Assembly (NCBI GenBank): GCA_958510875.1
Contig: OY294068.1
Span: 33,336,297-33,400,296 of the forward strand
DNA from: Endomychus coccineus
Taxonomy: Eukaryota; Arthropoda; Insecta; Coleoptera; Endomychidae
Direction: 5' to 3'
DNA length: 64,000 nucleotides
The translations under genes and the position numbers were made by a program. This document shows positions 1 through 11,159 of this stretch, piece by piece. A model generated the notes under the pieces. That model was given only the letters and a program-made list of their open reading frames with translations, did no database searches and was not told where the DNA came from. The first letter of the stretch is position 1; each line of letters begins with the position of its first letter.

Positions 1-159
1 GAAAATTCAGAAGCGTAATATTGATGTAATATCTTATATAAGTTGTATTTTAGCAAAATCACCGACGTTTTTACTATATCCTTGGTAATTATGAATCGTT
101 TCAACTCCTATGATTATCTAATCGATTTTTAAATTTGAAAAAATTGAAACTTCGTCGGT

Positions 160-1200
160 TCCTGCAGTGGCATCCGTTCTTGGCTATTTTGATTGGCGTT
201 ATTATTATTTAAAAAATTTTTTTGGGTTTCCTGAATTTGATATAAATCACGGATCATTTCTTGATGGAAACAATCATTCGATATATTATCAACTTTATAG
301 AAAATATTCTAGATACTTACTTAGATTTATGCCCAATTTATTAAAAAAAAAATGAATTCAAGTCCCGATAATTTAGCTGGTAAAGTTGGCTATTTGGAGT
401 ACGTTATTCTTGGTTGCCATTTGAACAATGCTAATTTCAATAATATCTTCTTGAATTTGATGTGTATTTACGAATCATTTCCTAATGAAAATATTCGATA
501 TATTAACTTTAAAAATTCTAGAATTTAGACCTTTACTTTTTAACTACGTGGAAAGTAATTCAAGTTGAATAGTAACATTTCATTAAAACGCAAATTATTA
601 TAAAAAATATATGAACAAACGATTTATGCCCAGTTTGAAAAAAAAATTATTTAAGGCCTGATAATTTAACTGGTGAAGTTGGCTTTTTGGAGCACGTTAT
701 TCTTGGTTGCCATTTGAATAATGTTAATTTCAATAATATCTTCTTGAATTTAATGTAAAGTTACGAATTATTTCCTGATGAAAACATTCGATATATTAAC
801 TTTTTAAAAAATTTTTTACCTCTACTCTTTAGCTAGGTGGAAATTAATTCATGTTGAATGGTAAAATTTCATTAAAACACAAATTATTATGAAAAATATA
901 TGAACAAACGATTTATGTCCAGTTTGAAAAAAATTTAATTTAAGGCCTGATAATTTAGCTGGTCAAGTTGGCTCTTTGGAGCACGTTATTCTTGGTTGCC
1001 ATTTGAACAATGTTAATTTCAATAATATCTTCTTCAATTTAATGTAAATTTACGAATCATTCCCTGATAAAAAGATTCGATATATCAACTTTATTAAAAA
1101 TTCTATAGTTTTGACTTTTACTCTTCAACTACGTGGAACTTAATTCAAGTTGAATGGTAAAACTTTATCAAAACAAAAATTATTATAAAAAATATATGAA
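160..1200. repeat. Tandem repeat, unit about 290 bp, about 3.5 copies
   Basis: The phrase GTTATTCTTGGTTGCC recurs at about 402, 695 and 984, giving periods of 293 and 289 bases. The blocks around it (ACGAATCATTTCCT, ATTCGATATATTAACTT and a stretch ending in TATATGAACAA) recur in the same order. A partial, more diverged copy precedes the first full unit. The short open frame inside it is not convincing as coding. It looks like a small AT-rich satellite-type array. Confidence 0.85.
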
Positions 1201-2391
1201 CAATTGGTTCATCGTAGAGTGGCACCAACAGAATTAATTATTATTGTTTATAACTTATTCAGCAAACGCGTCACTGTGTGGTGACACTAAAGGGATCTTT
1301 AATTATGTCAAGTAACAAATACAAACAACGTAAGTCTTGGTAATATTTAATCTCAAATATCACAAGTAAAATAACTCAATGAAAAATGAATGTGAGGTAT
1401 ATGCTATTATATTGATTTTGTAATTTATAGAGGAGATTGAAAGGGCAATTAGTGTGGGACTGACATAAACAATAAACTTTTGACGAAAACCCAATATAAC
1501 AAAAATGACAGTGGTTTAAAGTCCTTAAATCCTACCTACGAATTACCGCTAATTGAATTGGTTTTATATTGAGAATTGTTTCTAAAGAAATAAGATTTCT
1601 ATGAACCTTTGGAAACCATATTAAAGTCGGATAATGCAATTCCCTGAAATGTGAGTTTGATAGTAACATATTTCTTATCAATAGAGTTACATACATTTTA
1701 ATGGCAACTTGCTTTCTATTTTCTTCAACATTCAGCGACTCTCAACAGAAAAATTGCGATGGAATAATTTTCATTTTACATTTTTTTTATAGTTTCTTGA
1801 ACTAAATAATAGTATGGCCCCAATACAACAACAACAATACGAAAACTGCTGATAATTAATTCAACTTTTGTTAGGATGTAACTGTACCTATAATTATTGA
1901 CGCTTTCGTGAAAAGTTCATTATGAAACTGGTTTATTTTGAGCCCATTATTCTCCTCCGTACGTTACAAATATTAATTTTATTCGTAAGATTGGAACATT
2001 TATTTTCGAAAAGTAAGTAGGTACATATTCCTTATTGCTCACAAAAAAAGGAATAGCATTCTCGCATAAATAGGTAGTTGAAAACGCGAGTAGAATCTTG
2101 CTGACATCAATGCGGGGATGCCGCATTGTGATCAGTTTCCTAAAATTTGGTGATACAGTAAATATAAATAAAATAATAAAATGCTATTTTACAGTTTATT
2201 TCAAAAGGATATTTTTTTCCTAAAATTATGAGCACCACTTGGGATGTCTTCGAGTACCACAGTTTGAGAACTCCTCTAGAGGACTTGAAGGTGAATGCAC
2301 GTGTTACAACTTTTTTCTTTTTCTTTTTATACTTTGACTACACAAGAGGGAAACATAACATGTAAGTCTTAATGTTCAAAAAACTGCTTTA
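1201..2391. other. No recognisable gene or element
   Basis: AT-rich sequence with stops in all frames. I see no terminal repeats, transposase or RT motifs, or splice-bounded exons here. Confidence 0.5.
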
Positions 2392-3352
2392 ATGAAATTT
2401 CAAAAAACTGGTCAAATCAAAGATTCCCTACTTGTCAAACTTGATCATAAAACCATTCCAAACAGAAACACAGTCAAATTTCTAGGACTATCCATGGATC
2501 CTTTGCTTAGCTGGGAAAACCACATACAAACTTTAACCTCAAGACTCAACAGGAGTAGTTCGTCGTTTGCGTGATGTAATTGCCGCAAATAGTTTTAAGA
2601 CATATTATTTTGCCAGTATACAAAGTATTGTAACCTATGGAATCATATTCTCGGGATCCTCCAGCAGTGCTACAAAATCCTCAAAAACGTATAATAAGGA
2701 CGTTCCTAGGATTACATCCTAGAAAATCATGTGAAACGCATTTCGGAAGCTTGGGCATGTTAACTGTGCCATCTCTCTATTTTTTGCACTTAGTTCTATT
2801 TGTAAAAAAAAATAAAAACCTTTTTCCTGTAAATAGACACTTTTATGGGACACAAATGTACATGACAACTAGGGACAGAGATGACTTAGTTATACCAAAT
2901 CATAACTCTACTTTTTTCGAGAGAGGTCCAGAGTATAGAGCTATTAAAGCCTACCGCAGCCTCCCAGATAAGGGAGGTGGATAACCTCAATCACTTCAGA
3001 AGGAGAGTTTATTTGTATCTACAGGAAAGAATCCTATATGACTTTAATTTTTAATTTTGTCTTCATAAATAAGTCATTTATCTTTTTAACTTTTGTTCTC
3101 AAGAATGTTACTTAAAATATTGTTGAAATGTATATTTTTTAATACTTTTGTATGTACCAATAGGATGTAAGTTTGAACAAACCATATTATCTTGTCATCC
3201 TTTTCCCATATGCAAAAATCTGATCAAGTTACAGACCATCTGAGCTTGCTCTGGGATTTTATTTTATTTTAATTTTTTCTCTTTGACGTTGCTTTTTTGT
3301 AATTACTATTTTGTAATTTTGCAAGCTTGATGGCAATAAAGTTTATTCTATT
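2392..3352 (+). pseudogene. LINE reverse-transcriptase 3' fragment
   Basis: The conceptual translation, with frameshifts near 2570 and 2980, has the thumb and C-terminal look of a Jockey/CR1-like non-LTR RT: NTVKFLGLSMDPLLSWENHI, then RRLRDVIAANSFKTYYFASI, TYGIIF and a basic tail with RSLPDK. It is 5'-truncated. It ends in AATAAA followed by short TTCTA repeats at about 3334-3360, which look like the original 3' tail. Frameshifts make it a dead copy. The clade is inferred from motif style only. Confidence 0.75.
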
Positions 3353-3360
3353 CTATTCTA

Positions 3361-3563
3361 TATAATGTTCGAAGAACATCGTGTGAGCCAGCAGTGGAAT
3401 ATAGGGAGAAGAGATAGGCATTCGTATTTTTCCTGAAGGTTTGGAGGTTACAGGCATAGGGAAAGACCTCACTAGGTAAAGGGTTCCACCAAACTCCAAG
3501 CAAAACAGGTTTCCAGGACAGGTCGAATCTGTGCTTTGTAAATTATGAGGAGCTGCTGGGATG
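3361..3563 (-). repeat. Jockey-like LINE fragment (recurrent minus-strand family)
   Basis: It matches the block at 63104-63480 (CATAGGGAAAGACCTCACTA, then CCAGGACAGGTCGAATCTG, then GAGGAGCTGCTGGGATGTAA) with an internal deletion. On the minus strand this is the RT C-terminal region of a family with many copies in the window. It abuts the BEL/Pao fragment at about 3564. Confidence 0.7.
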
Positions 3564-3760
3564 TAACGTTGTTGTGTTAATAGCTTTTTCAATTGACTTA
3601 TTTCAATTTGACCAACCGATACAAGTTGCCAAAATATAGACGCTCCGATAAGGATATCTATGGGACCCGATATATTAAATTCTGGATCAGCTAATGATAT
3701 ACTTGGTGGTATTCTAAAATCATCTCGGTCAATGGAAAAGGTTGGCAAGTTTTCGGTTAT
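3564..3760 (-). pseudogene. BEL/Pao aspartic-protease (peptidase A17) fragment
   Basis: The minus-strand frame reads IPPSISLADPEFNISGPID followed by ILIGASIFWQLVSVGQI. This is the conserved block of BEL/Pao polyproteins where the retropepsin region leads toward the RT (LADPxF, GxIDxLIGAxxFW). Only about 65 residues remain. The open frame continues into unrelated LINE sequence, so the long ORF here is a chimera of two remnants and not a gene. Confidence 0.75.
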
Positions 3761-4331
3761 GTATGTTTATGGTCATGTAAGTTTATCTTAGCCTCTTATA
3801 TTTAACTCTTCAACTCATCGACAATACAAATAGAACATCTGATATTTCTTATCCCACCTGACCTTCAACCGTTGCAAGGTGAAATGTGTATGTAATTGTT
3901 TGTAAGATAAACGCTTGTGTAGCAGTATAATATAATATATTCAATATTCACTTCCGATATATAAATTTTATAAATACCACTTCTATAGCAACTTAGCAAG
4001 ACAAATGCAATATGAATATTACATAATTATGACCGGTGTTAAAAGTCACGTAAACACTATGATTATCAGTAAGAATATCACGCGAGTCTTAGTTTTCTCA
4101 TTGTGATACGTAACACTATTCTTATTTTAACATTTGAATACCATTAGCGGCCGGCGTGTACAATTATAACTCGATACGGTTATCTACCGAGTTTCAAATG
4201 CACATTAGCTATTCTGGAAGTTCAGGGTCACAAATAGTGCGGTTACAAAAATAAACTATTGTACCATCGTTCTTCGATACTAAGATCTATTAAATCAAAC
4301 ATAAGCAGACGAACATAACACATCCATTTAT

Positions 4332-4676
4332 CCAGTCACCAGAGGAAAAAAAATGGTTAGAAAACTGACAGTCCCTTTTCGAAGTGGTTTCTTATGTATT
4401 TTGACGCGCTGATAAAGGGAAAAATAGTACAAAAACTCCACACCTTGTGCTTTTGAAGTTATGACTAATTTTTGACTCCAAAAAATGGCAATTTTCCGTT
4501 TTTTTGATATAGAATAGTATTGATGCTACGATAATTGGGCCCTACCGGGAAAAACTTTGTACCATAAAAAAAATGATATTTTTTACGAGAGCAGGTGAAA
4601 ACCAAGAAAATTCAAATACAAAACTAGGAAACTGCTTCGTAAAGTGACTGTCAGTCACTGCTCCTCTGGTGACTGG
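4332..4676. mobile_element. MITE-like element with 15-bp terminal inverted repeats
   Basis: The left end reads CCAGTCACCAGAGGA and the right end is its exact inverse, TCCTCTGGTGACTGG. Just inside are ACTGACAGTC on the left and GACTGTCAGT on the right, also inverted. The interior (345 bp overall) has no coding capacity. I cannot assign a target duplication with confidence, so the superfamily is open. Confidence 0.75.
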
Positions 4677-4819
4677 ACTATTATACCAGACAGAAAGTCT
4701 TATTTATGAGCTACTTGATAACAGTTTCAAGAGTCTATTCCACACATTTAATATGCCCTAATTATTCAGTAGTTAACAAAGAACTATTAAGAAAAAAGCT
4801 GTGATCAATAGATCACGTT

Positions 4820-5700
4820 ACTTCCCTCACTATTTTTAGCAAACTAACTTTCATACAGTCCTGCGGATCAAAAATATATCTTAAAGTTCTGCCAATATAG
4901 TTTGCTTGACATGAATTGCAAGATAATTGATAAATTCCACTTTTTCCCATTTTATCGATAGAATCCTTGTTATTTAAAAGTAAGTTATTTAACGAATTAG
5001 ATGATCTATACGAAATCTTAGCTGTTGGTTTCAGAACATTACAAATTTTATCAGTTATATACCAAAATAAGTTATTGATCTAAAAGGTAATGTAATATTT
5101 AAATCAATGTTATTTGAAAGTTGAGAAATTTGAATATTATTTACCAATTTTGGTCTAATATATAAAGAATTTTGAAAATTATGATTTTGTTTTCTATGTA
5201 ACATTCAAGATGAAACGCATGAAAACATAAGCTGATAATGAAGATAAGGGTGAACCCATTGCTGATCCATCTTTTTGTTCATGTAACATATTGTTAAAAG
5301 TGAACAATTTTTGTTCTAAGCAAATTGTTAGTACATTTATCAATTCTATAGATTCATTTGTTGAATAAACACTATTGGAAAGGTCTTCTTGTATAATTTG
5401 TAATACTTCTAGTGTTGGGACATTAGTAAATAGATCACAAACTTCTAATGAGATAAGAATATCATTATCTGTAATTTTAATTTGATTAATTTTCTCTATT
5501 AAATGAATATTATTTGTATCGTATTGTTAAATATGTTATAGGAAAATGTTTTCAATTCTTGATTCAACCATTTAGCAAGCTCAAAAGTAGGTAAAGAGGT
5601 GTGTGTCTTATCGGAATATCATTGAAATTATTAGATTTATGAATTCTTAAAAGACAATATAGTCTTGGTGTTATAGTTTAATTTGGAGTTGATTTATAAA
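4820..5700 (-). pseudogene. Penelope-like element remnant (RT plus GIY-YIG)
   Basis: On the minus strand, about 5290-5200 translates to DGSAMGSPLSSLSAYVFM, the PLE-type RT motif. About 4960-4860 translates to GKSGIYQLSCNSCQANYIGR, the start of a GIY-YIG endonuclease domain. The order RT then GIY-YIG is diagnostic of Penelope-like retroelements. Frameshifts and stops occur throughout, so the copy is dead. It shares a short motif with a region near 50770-50830. Confidence 0.75.
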
Positions 5701-5989
5701 TGAGCTGTTTATTTAGTTAAATATTTACAGAATTTACTACTTTAGTTTATTGGTTATGTCTATAAAGTCGGGGCTTATTTTAAAGTTGCAATAACTCTAT
5801 GGCACAATACTTTTTAACTTTTATGAAATACATTCTTAATGATAAAAATAGAACAAATCTCAAGTACCTAGTCTAACATTCCCCAAACCTTTTGTAAAGT
5901 TAGAGAAATCTATCAGTCAATGTTGCACATTGTTTGGATTTCTTGGAGGGGCATCTACTCGACAGATATATTTGGTGCTCTCTAGCATT

Positions 5990-6275
5990 CTATTAGTCGG
6001 TTATTATTAATATCGTCGATAGAATTGATCGTTCAGTAACATTACATACTTTCTCGTTCTGCTGATGAGCTCAATGAGAGAGCGAAACAGCTGCCCAGAA
6101 CTATTAGTTAGTAATGTAATCGATCTAGACTAGAGAGACCTTATCAAAATATATCTCGTTAAATAGTTGTTTTGTTGAAAATTCCCTTGGACCTTCCACA
6201 TTACAGTTTTGTGAAGTATACATAATTCTGAATTTTCCGTAATATTGTTATGAAGCTAGTTATGACTTGAAAAGG
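5990..6275 (+). repeat. Dispersed hammerhead-bearing repeat, copy A
   Basis: The segment downstream of the ribozyme core (GTAATGTAATCGATCTAGAC through TATCTCGTTAAATAGTTG to TTTTGTGAAGTAT) matches the reverse complement of 10020-10180. It is one of three copies of this repeat. It has no coding capacity, and its outer limits are approximate. Confidence 0.7.
6056..6101 (+). ncRNA. Type I hammerhead ribozyme motif, copy A
   Basis: The parts are in canonical order: stem I strand GTTCTG (6056-6061), core CTGATGA (6062-6068), stem II GCTC (6069-6072) and GAGC (6080-6083) with a 7-nt loop, core GAAA (6084-6087), short stem III CAGCTG (6088-6093), cleavage dinucleotide position CC (6094-6095), and stem I strand CAGAAC (6096-6101). 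Stem I pairs over 6 of 6 bases. The conserved U before the cleaved base is C here. Copies B and C keep TC, so copy A is probably inactive. Confidence 0.7.
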
Positions 6276-7440
6276 ATATTCAAGCATATTGTTACGGGAA
6301 ATAGCTCCATGGTACTTTGTTGTTAGATTATATAAATTTCCAGGTATTCGTATTTAAAACACATAAATGTTTCTCGATTTCCAAAATAAATTACATTGTT
6401 CATATGCCTTTGATGAATTGGCAGTTGTTAGAGTCCTAAGGTCAATGTTTATAGCGCCAAAAAAGTTCTTTACTTATATTAATATGTTACATAAGTTATG
6501 AAACTTTGGCTCCACAGACAATTCAAGTTCAGTCTGTAAGCAAGAAGAAACCTAAAAATAGCACACGAAAAAAAATCAAAACAGAGACCTTCCCAAGATT
6601 AGAACCTATGCCACCTGGATGGTCATATATATGTTCCTATTATTGCAGAATCATAATGAACCCGATGACCTGCGTGATCCTATTGTCAGAACTACGTGGT
6701 TGGTTATATCTATTTAGTCAGTAACATTATGCAGTTTTATATATATGTATTCGCCAAATAAATAACTAAGATTACATAAACTAATAATATTATATAATAT
6801 TTTCTTGGAACAAATAATTTCAAGATTATTGTTTTGGAAACAGTGAAGGTTCACGGTTCATGTCAAGTTACAATCAGAAAGTGAAACGCAGTGGGTTTCA
6901 TTTCAATTCAATTAGTTATGACATATTTTATTTGTAGCTAATCGAGAAATGCAATAAAATTTGATTATTTGACGTTATTAAAACTGAAACGAAAATAATT
7001 GTTTGTGTTCCGTAAACAACAAATTACTATTGAACCATACCATCAGGATATGACGGTTAATTCCAAATTGAAAGGGGCTTCTATTGAATAATCGCGAAAA
7101 ACAAAATGAAAATTGATCGTAAACATCCTTTATTACCAGTTCCCTTTCACGCAATATAAATATCTCGAACCTGTATGAATTGCGTAGTGGGTTAAGGATT
7201 GATTTATTCATAAGCAGTTCTGAAAATCAACAACAAAAAACCTAGTAAATAAAATACTGTATTGAAATTCATTGTTTACACTTTATTTACGATATGAATG
7301 TCGAGATTGCGGGTGAAGAATTGGCCCAGGAGACACGTGTAATATTATCACCATAGGTGAAGCAGTCAGTATCAGAATTCATTGATCGTACAGCCCCGAG
7401 TACAAAATTTAAAAGTTTTCTACAATCTACGAAATTAATA
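6276..7440. other. Unassigned AT-rich sequence
   Basis: One 72-codon frame at 6506-6724 begins with a lysine-rich stretch. It has no recognisable domain, no splice context and no partner exon, so I do not call it. Nothing else stands out. Confidence 0.4.
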
Positions 7441-8350
7441 CGAGGGTTGGCCAATAAGTTCTTACAAAATAGTAAAAAAACATTCAAGTATTTTGGGTTG
7501 ACTTATTTTTATTTTCCAAAGTAGTCTCCTTTTACCTTTATACCCCCCAAGAAATAATTCGGTAAGTCCCCCTTATAGGCATCTACTCGTTGGACGTGAA
7601 TGTTTTTCCGACGAGCCATTTCTTCATGTTAGGAAACAAGAGAAAATCGCAGGGGACCAAATCCGGTTGATGCGGCAACAATTCGAAGATATTTCACATA
7701 CTTTCGCAATCATGCACCCTTGCATTGTCTTGCACTGTCTTTTGCTCAAATGTAGAGACATTTCATCTTGTTTTTCGATCAATCGGTCCAATAATGACGC
7801 TTGATATTCACCATTTATAGTTCGTTGTCACCCTTCATATTCTGCTGAGTCAAATCGCTTCCAGAAAACTAACTGTTTAGACTTCCTTTTGTTTTGGAGT
7901 GAAGTTGTGGATCCATGTTCCATCAACTGTTATGTATCGACGCAGAAACTCGTCAGGAATGTCATGGAGAAGAGCCCAAACGCGGTACCCATTTTGCCGA
8001 TAAGTTTTTCAAGCTTAATTTCAAGTGCACAATTGTAACCACTGAACCATGTGTTATGCATATGGCCACAACAAGTTCCCACACTTTGATTCGTCGAGCA
8101 CTCAAGACCATATCGTGGATTTTGCCCATAATTTCTGGCGCAGTATCCTCAAGTGAACGTCTCGAATGATGTTCGTTGCTTGTGGATGTAGGACCGCGTT
8201 TAAACTCATTCATCCAATCGTCTTCAAAGCTGGTAGCAGATGTGTTATGGTCTTCATCAAACCCAGTTTTTGATTTCTTTCTGTGTTTTGCCTTCGAAAG
8301 GGATTGTAAAAGAATCAGATTAACATTCTGGAACTGACATCCCAGCAAGG
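7441..8350 (-). mobile_element. Degenerate mariner element, 5'-truncated
   Basis: The element's 3' end is at 7441: a TA target dinucleotide (7439-7440), then CGAGGGTTGGCCAATAAG on the plus strand. A minus-strand frame at 8348-7962 gives mariner N-terminal features (NEFKRGPTSTSNEHHSRRSL and AKWVPRLGS). The DDE region toward 7500 is broken by frameshifts. The 5' inverted repeat is missing. At about 8350 the sequence switches to a plus-strand LINE. Confidence 0.8.
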
Positions 8351-9560
8351 ACAGTCACTAGACGAGATTATACTGTAGGATACGTGGACGATTTAACCAT
8401 TGATTTGTTGCTAATGAGAACATTTGAGACGGTTTTCGGAACCTAATGCAGGGAGCCCTCAAAATAATCGAACGTCGGTATAAACATCACTCTTTCAATG
8501 TAAACAAGTCTCTTCACATGAGAAAAAGGATAATACCTAGACTATTCAATACTACCCTAACGCTATTGCCGGAGGTTAAATAGCAAGGTATTTCTTCGAC
8601 ATGGGGGTCTCATCTTGCAGCAGAATGAAAAAAGCAAGTATCGCCCAGTGGCATCATCGAACAAAGTTCAGAAAAACATGAGAAATAGCTTCAAAGGAAG
8701 CACTATGACAAAACAAAGGGCAGTTATCTGATGGCCCAGAGCTAGGCAGAAGATAAATAAAATTACTAAATGAATTACAAAGCCTCGCTTCAGCAGTACA
8801 ACACTCACAGGAGCAATAGAAGCAATGCTGTGACCAACCCTTCGACATTTAGGTAGTAGAAAAGGAAGCGGCTAGAGTACAAAGGAGGAAGGCAAACTCT
8901 GTCGTCTCCTGGATGAGGCCATCAAGAATACACCTTCTCCCGGTAAGTAAACAGACCATGTGCCACCTCACTACGTTTCCTAAAGGCCCTATGAAGTATA
9001 GGGGCCATGCATGAACAGAAGGAGAAACTGTTCACAACTTCACTGGGAAAAATACAACAGTACTTCAATGGGAAATCTGTGCTGTTAACCATGGGGCAGG
9101 GAAAATTGTAAACAGCAAAATCAGTGAATATGCACAGCTAACAATAATTAGTGACAATATCACCCCCAAAATAGAAAGCCATAACACCCCAAGCCACGCA
9201 AAAAACGCTGACATAGAACTGCGTTGGGTGAAGGGACACGACAGAAGGCAAGTCGATCTAGTTCTAGCTAGGGGTCTATCAAGGGAAATCCCGAGGAAGA
9301 ATCGATAAACGCGAAGTATTAGTTTCATTCTCAGGAAATAACACTCAAAGCGCGTAAGCATGAAGCCCCAGGTTATACAGGCCAAGGAAGGCTTGAACTG
9401 TCCAAAAACTAATATTTCTTCAGATTGTCTCGGAAGTCGGCCTGAGAACGGCCAGCATTAGGGAAGACAGAGTAGCTAGAAACACACCGGGGGTCACACA
9501 GCGGTCTCAATGAGATTGAGACCTAAGTACTCTGACCAATAGGTTACTCTCCCTGACTCC
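8351..9560 (+). pseudogene. LINE remnant with RT active-site box and RNase H tail
   Basis: About 8370-8410 reads TVGYVDDLTID, a decayed form of the F/GxxDD RT catalytic box. About 9210-9290 reads LRWVKGHDRRQVDL, matching the WVPGHSG region of the RNase H domain in I/R1-group LINEs. Frame shifts frequently. Related RNase H-bearing remnants lie at 26460-27040, 34302-35462 and 54520-55270. Confidence 0.6.
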
Positions 9561-10019
9561 AACCAGAACGTGTAGGAACAAAAATATTCTCCTGTGAACT
9601 AGAATGTAATAACGAACTGCTGGCATAATTATTCCATGCGTTACACACGTGCAAATACGTTAAAATATATTCTAGTGGGGTTTTTTATAAGCGGGAATCA
9701 TCGCTCGATAATGTCAAGGATAATCGAGACATGGCAATTTATATAAAATTGATGGAGGAACAGGTTCAACGAGCACATCATTGACGTGCTTGCATAAATT
9801 TTATTAACAAATTGAGAATTATATTCAATAATATGATAATGAAACATTAGACGCCTACTGAAGAACATACGTTGTCTAACTGTTCTCTTCAATTAACAGT
9901 TGAAGGCGTGTGTGATCCCAAGTCGTGATTTGGAAGTGGCATACACTTTTACAACGGTTATCAACTCTAAAAGGTTTAAATTTGTAACAATCGAGAATAT
10001 ATTCATTTCTTGTTGGCTT
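9561..10019. other. No recognisable gene
   Basis: AT-rich sequence with only short open frames. No repeat boundaries or protein motifs are seen. Confidence 0.4.
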
Positions 10020-10260
10020 TTGCTAGATAGTGATAACTAACGTCTCGCTAATCTAGAATTCTAGAATACTTCACAAAATTGTAAGGCAGAAAGGCCAAGG
10101 AAATTTCCAACAAAACACAATTATTTAACGAGACATTTTTTGATAAGATCTCCCTAGAGTAGATCGATCAGTAACATTACAAGCTATTAGGTTTAGACAG
10201 ATGTTTCGCCCTTCTCATAGAGCTTATCACTAGAACTAGAAAGTTTGAAAGGTTACCGAA
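10020..10260 (-). repeat. Dispersed hammerhead-bearing repeat, copy B
   Basis: This is the reverse-orientation counterpart of 6060-6270. The ribozyme region lies at 10191-10236 (minus). It reads stem I strand GTTCTA, a mutated core GTGATAA in place of CTGATGA, stem II GCTC with GGGC, GAAA, CATCTG, TC and TAAACC. The downstream tail (TCTCGTTAAATAATTG, TTTTGTGAAGTATTC) aligns with copy A. The C3 and G8 core changes predict an inactive ribozyme. Confidence 0.65.
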
Positions 10261-10394
10261 CGATACCGTATCGAAGGTATACATAACCGACGATAAAATG
10301 GTAGACTCCAAATTATTTAACGCCATCTATGAATAGATGATATCCCACTAAGATATCAAACAATATTTATTGACTAATAGATTTCTCGAACTAT

Positions 10395-10560
10395 GTTATC
10401 AGAAAAGTTAACTACTTGAGTGCACCAGATGGCGACACTGAACCTTATCAATGTAACAATCGGGATATAAATGGATACTAATGAGCTACATGATAAGAGC
10501 GAAACAGGTGTCTAGAACCATAAGTTTGTAATGTTACTGATCAATGTAGAATAGACAGAA
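10395..10560 (+). repeat. Dispersed hammerhead-bearing repeat, copy C
   Basis: The core lies at 10478-10518: CTAATGA (one change from CTGATGA), stem II GCTA/GAGC, GAAA, CAGGTG, an intact TC cleavage site and TAGAAC. The following CATAAGTTTGTAATG is shared with the other copies. The upstream stem I strand has decayed. It lies about 230 bp from copy B in the opposite orientation. Confidence 0.65.
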
Positions 10561-10590
10561 GTTTATATTTATTTTACAACGACATCTAGA

Positions 10591-10612
10591 CAAAGAGGTC
10601 TAGAACTCTTTG
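10591..10612. mobile_element. 22-bp fused-TIR insertion with 8-bp target duplication
   Basis: A near-perfect 22-bp palindrome begins CAAAGAG and ends CTCTTTG. It is flanked on both sides by the identical octamer CATCTAGA (10583-10590 and 10613-10620). The ends match those of the 232-bp element at 61243-61474 and of the 28-bp palindrome at 20661. It is best explained as an internally deleted hAT-type element reduced to its two terminal repeats. Confidence 0.75.
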
Positions 10613-11159
10613 CATCTAGAAGTATCATGCTGATTCGTGTAGTATGGATGCCATTCTATCAGAATACGAAAAGACTCAGGCATTTTGTACATATTAATTT
10701 ACTCACTAAGACACATTTATCACCAAAATTATGAATGGAATCACTGAATCAAGATTGATGTCAAGAAGAAAATGAGCGCAAGAAATTCAATCAGAGAAGA
10801 CAAAATAATCATGGAATTTCTAATTTGGCATTTGCGAATTACTTGGACAAGAATGCGAAATTTCATATGCAACTGTGATCAAATTGGTAGCAATTAAACA
10901 GCATTTCCATTTCCTTCCTGCGTAACTATAATTGAACAAATTGGAACACTAAAACACCTGAAAGGCAGATAGTTGGAAACTTCCTAATAGTCATTATTGG
11001 AAATAAAATTGCTCGTACAGCGTACAGTAATACAAGCTACTAATGTTGATGGAAATTGTTTTGGTCATTGTACGAGGAGGGTCGTTCATTAACTCTTTAA
11101 AAAATGCAAGAGATGGCGCGCGCGTTGCTAAAATCGTTTGTTTTTGTAAAGTGCTATTG

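Noticed and set aside
167..355. 62-codon frame at the left edge
   Set aside because: Sits in a diverged unit of the tandem repeat; the other units do not keep the frame.
6506..6724. 72-codon plus-strand frame, lysine-rich
   Set aside because: No domain, no splice context and no repeat of the frame elsewhere.
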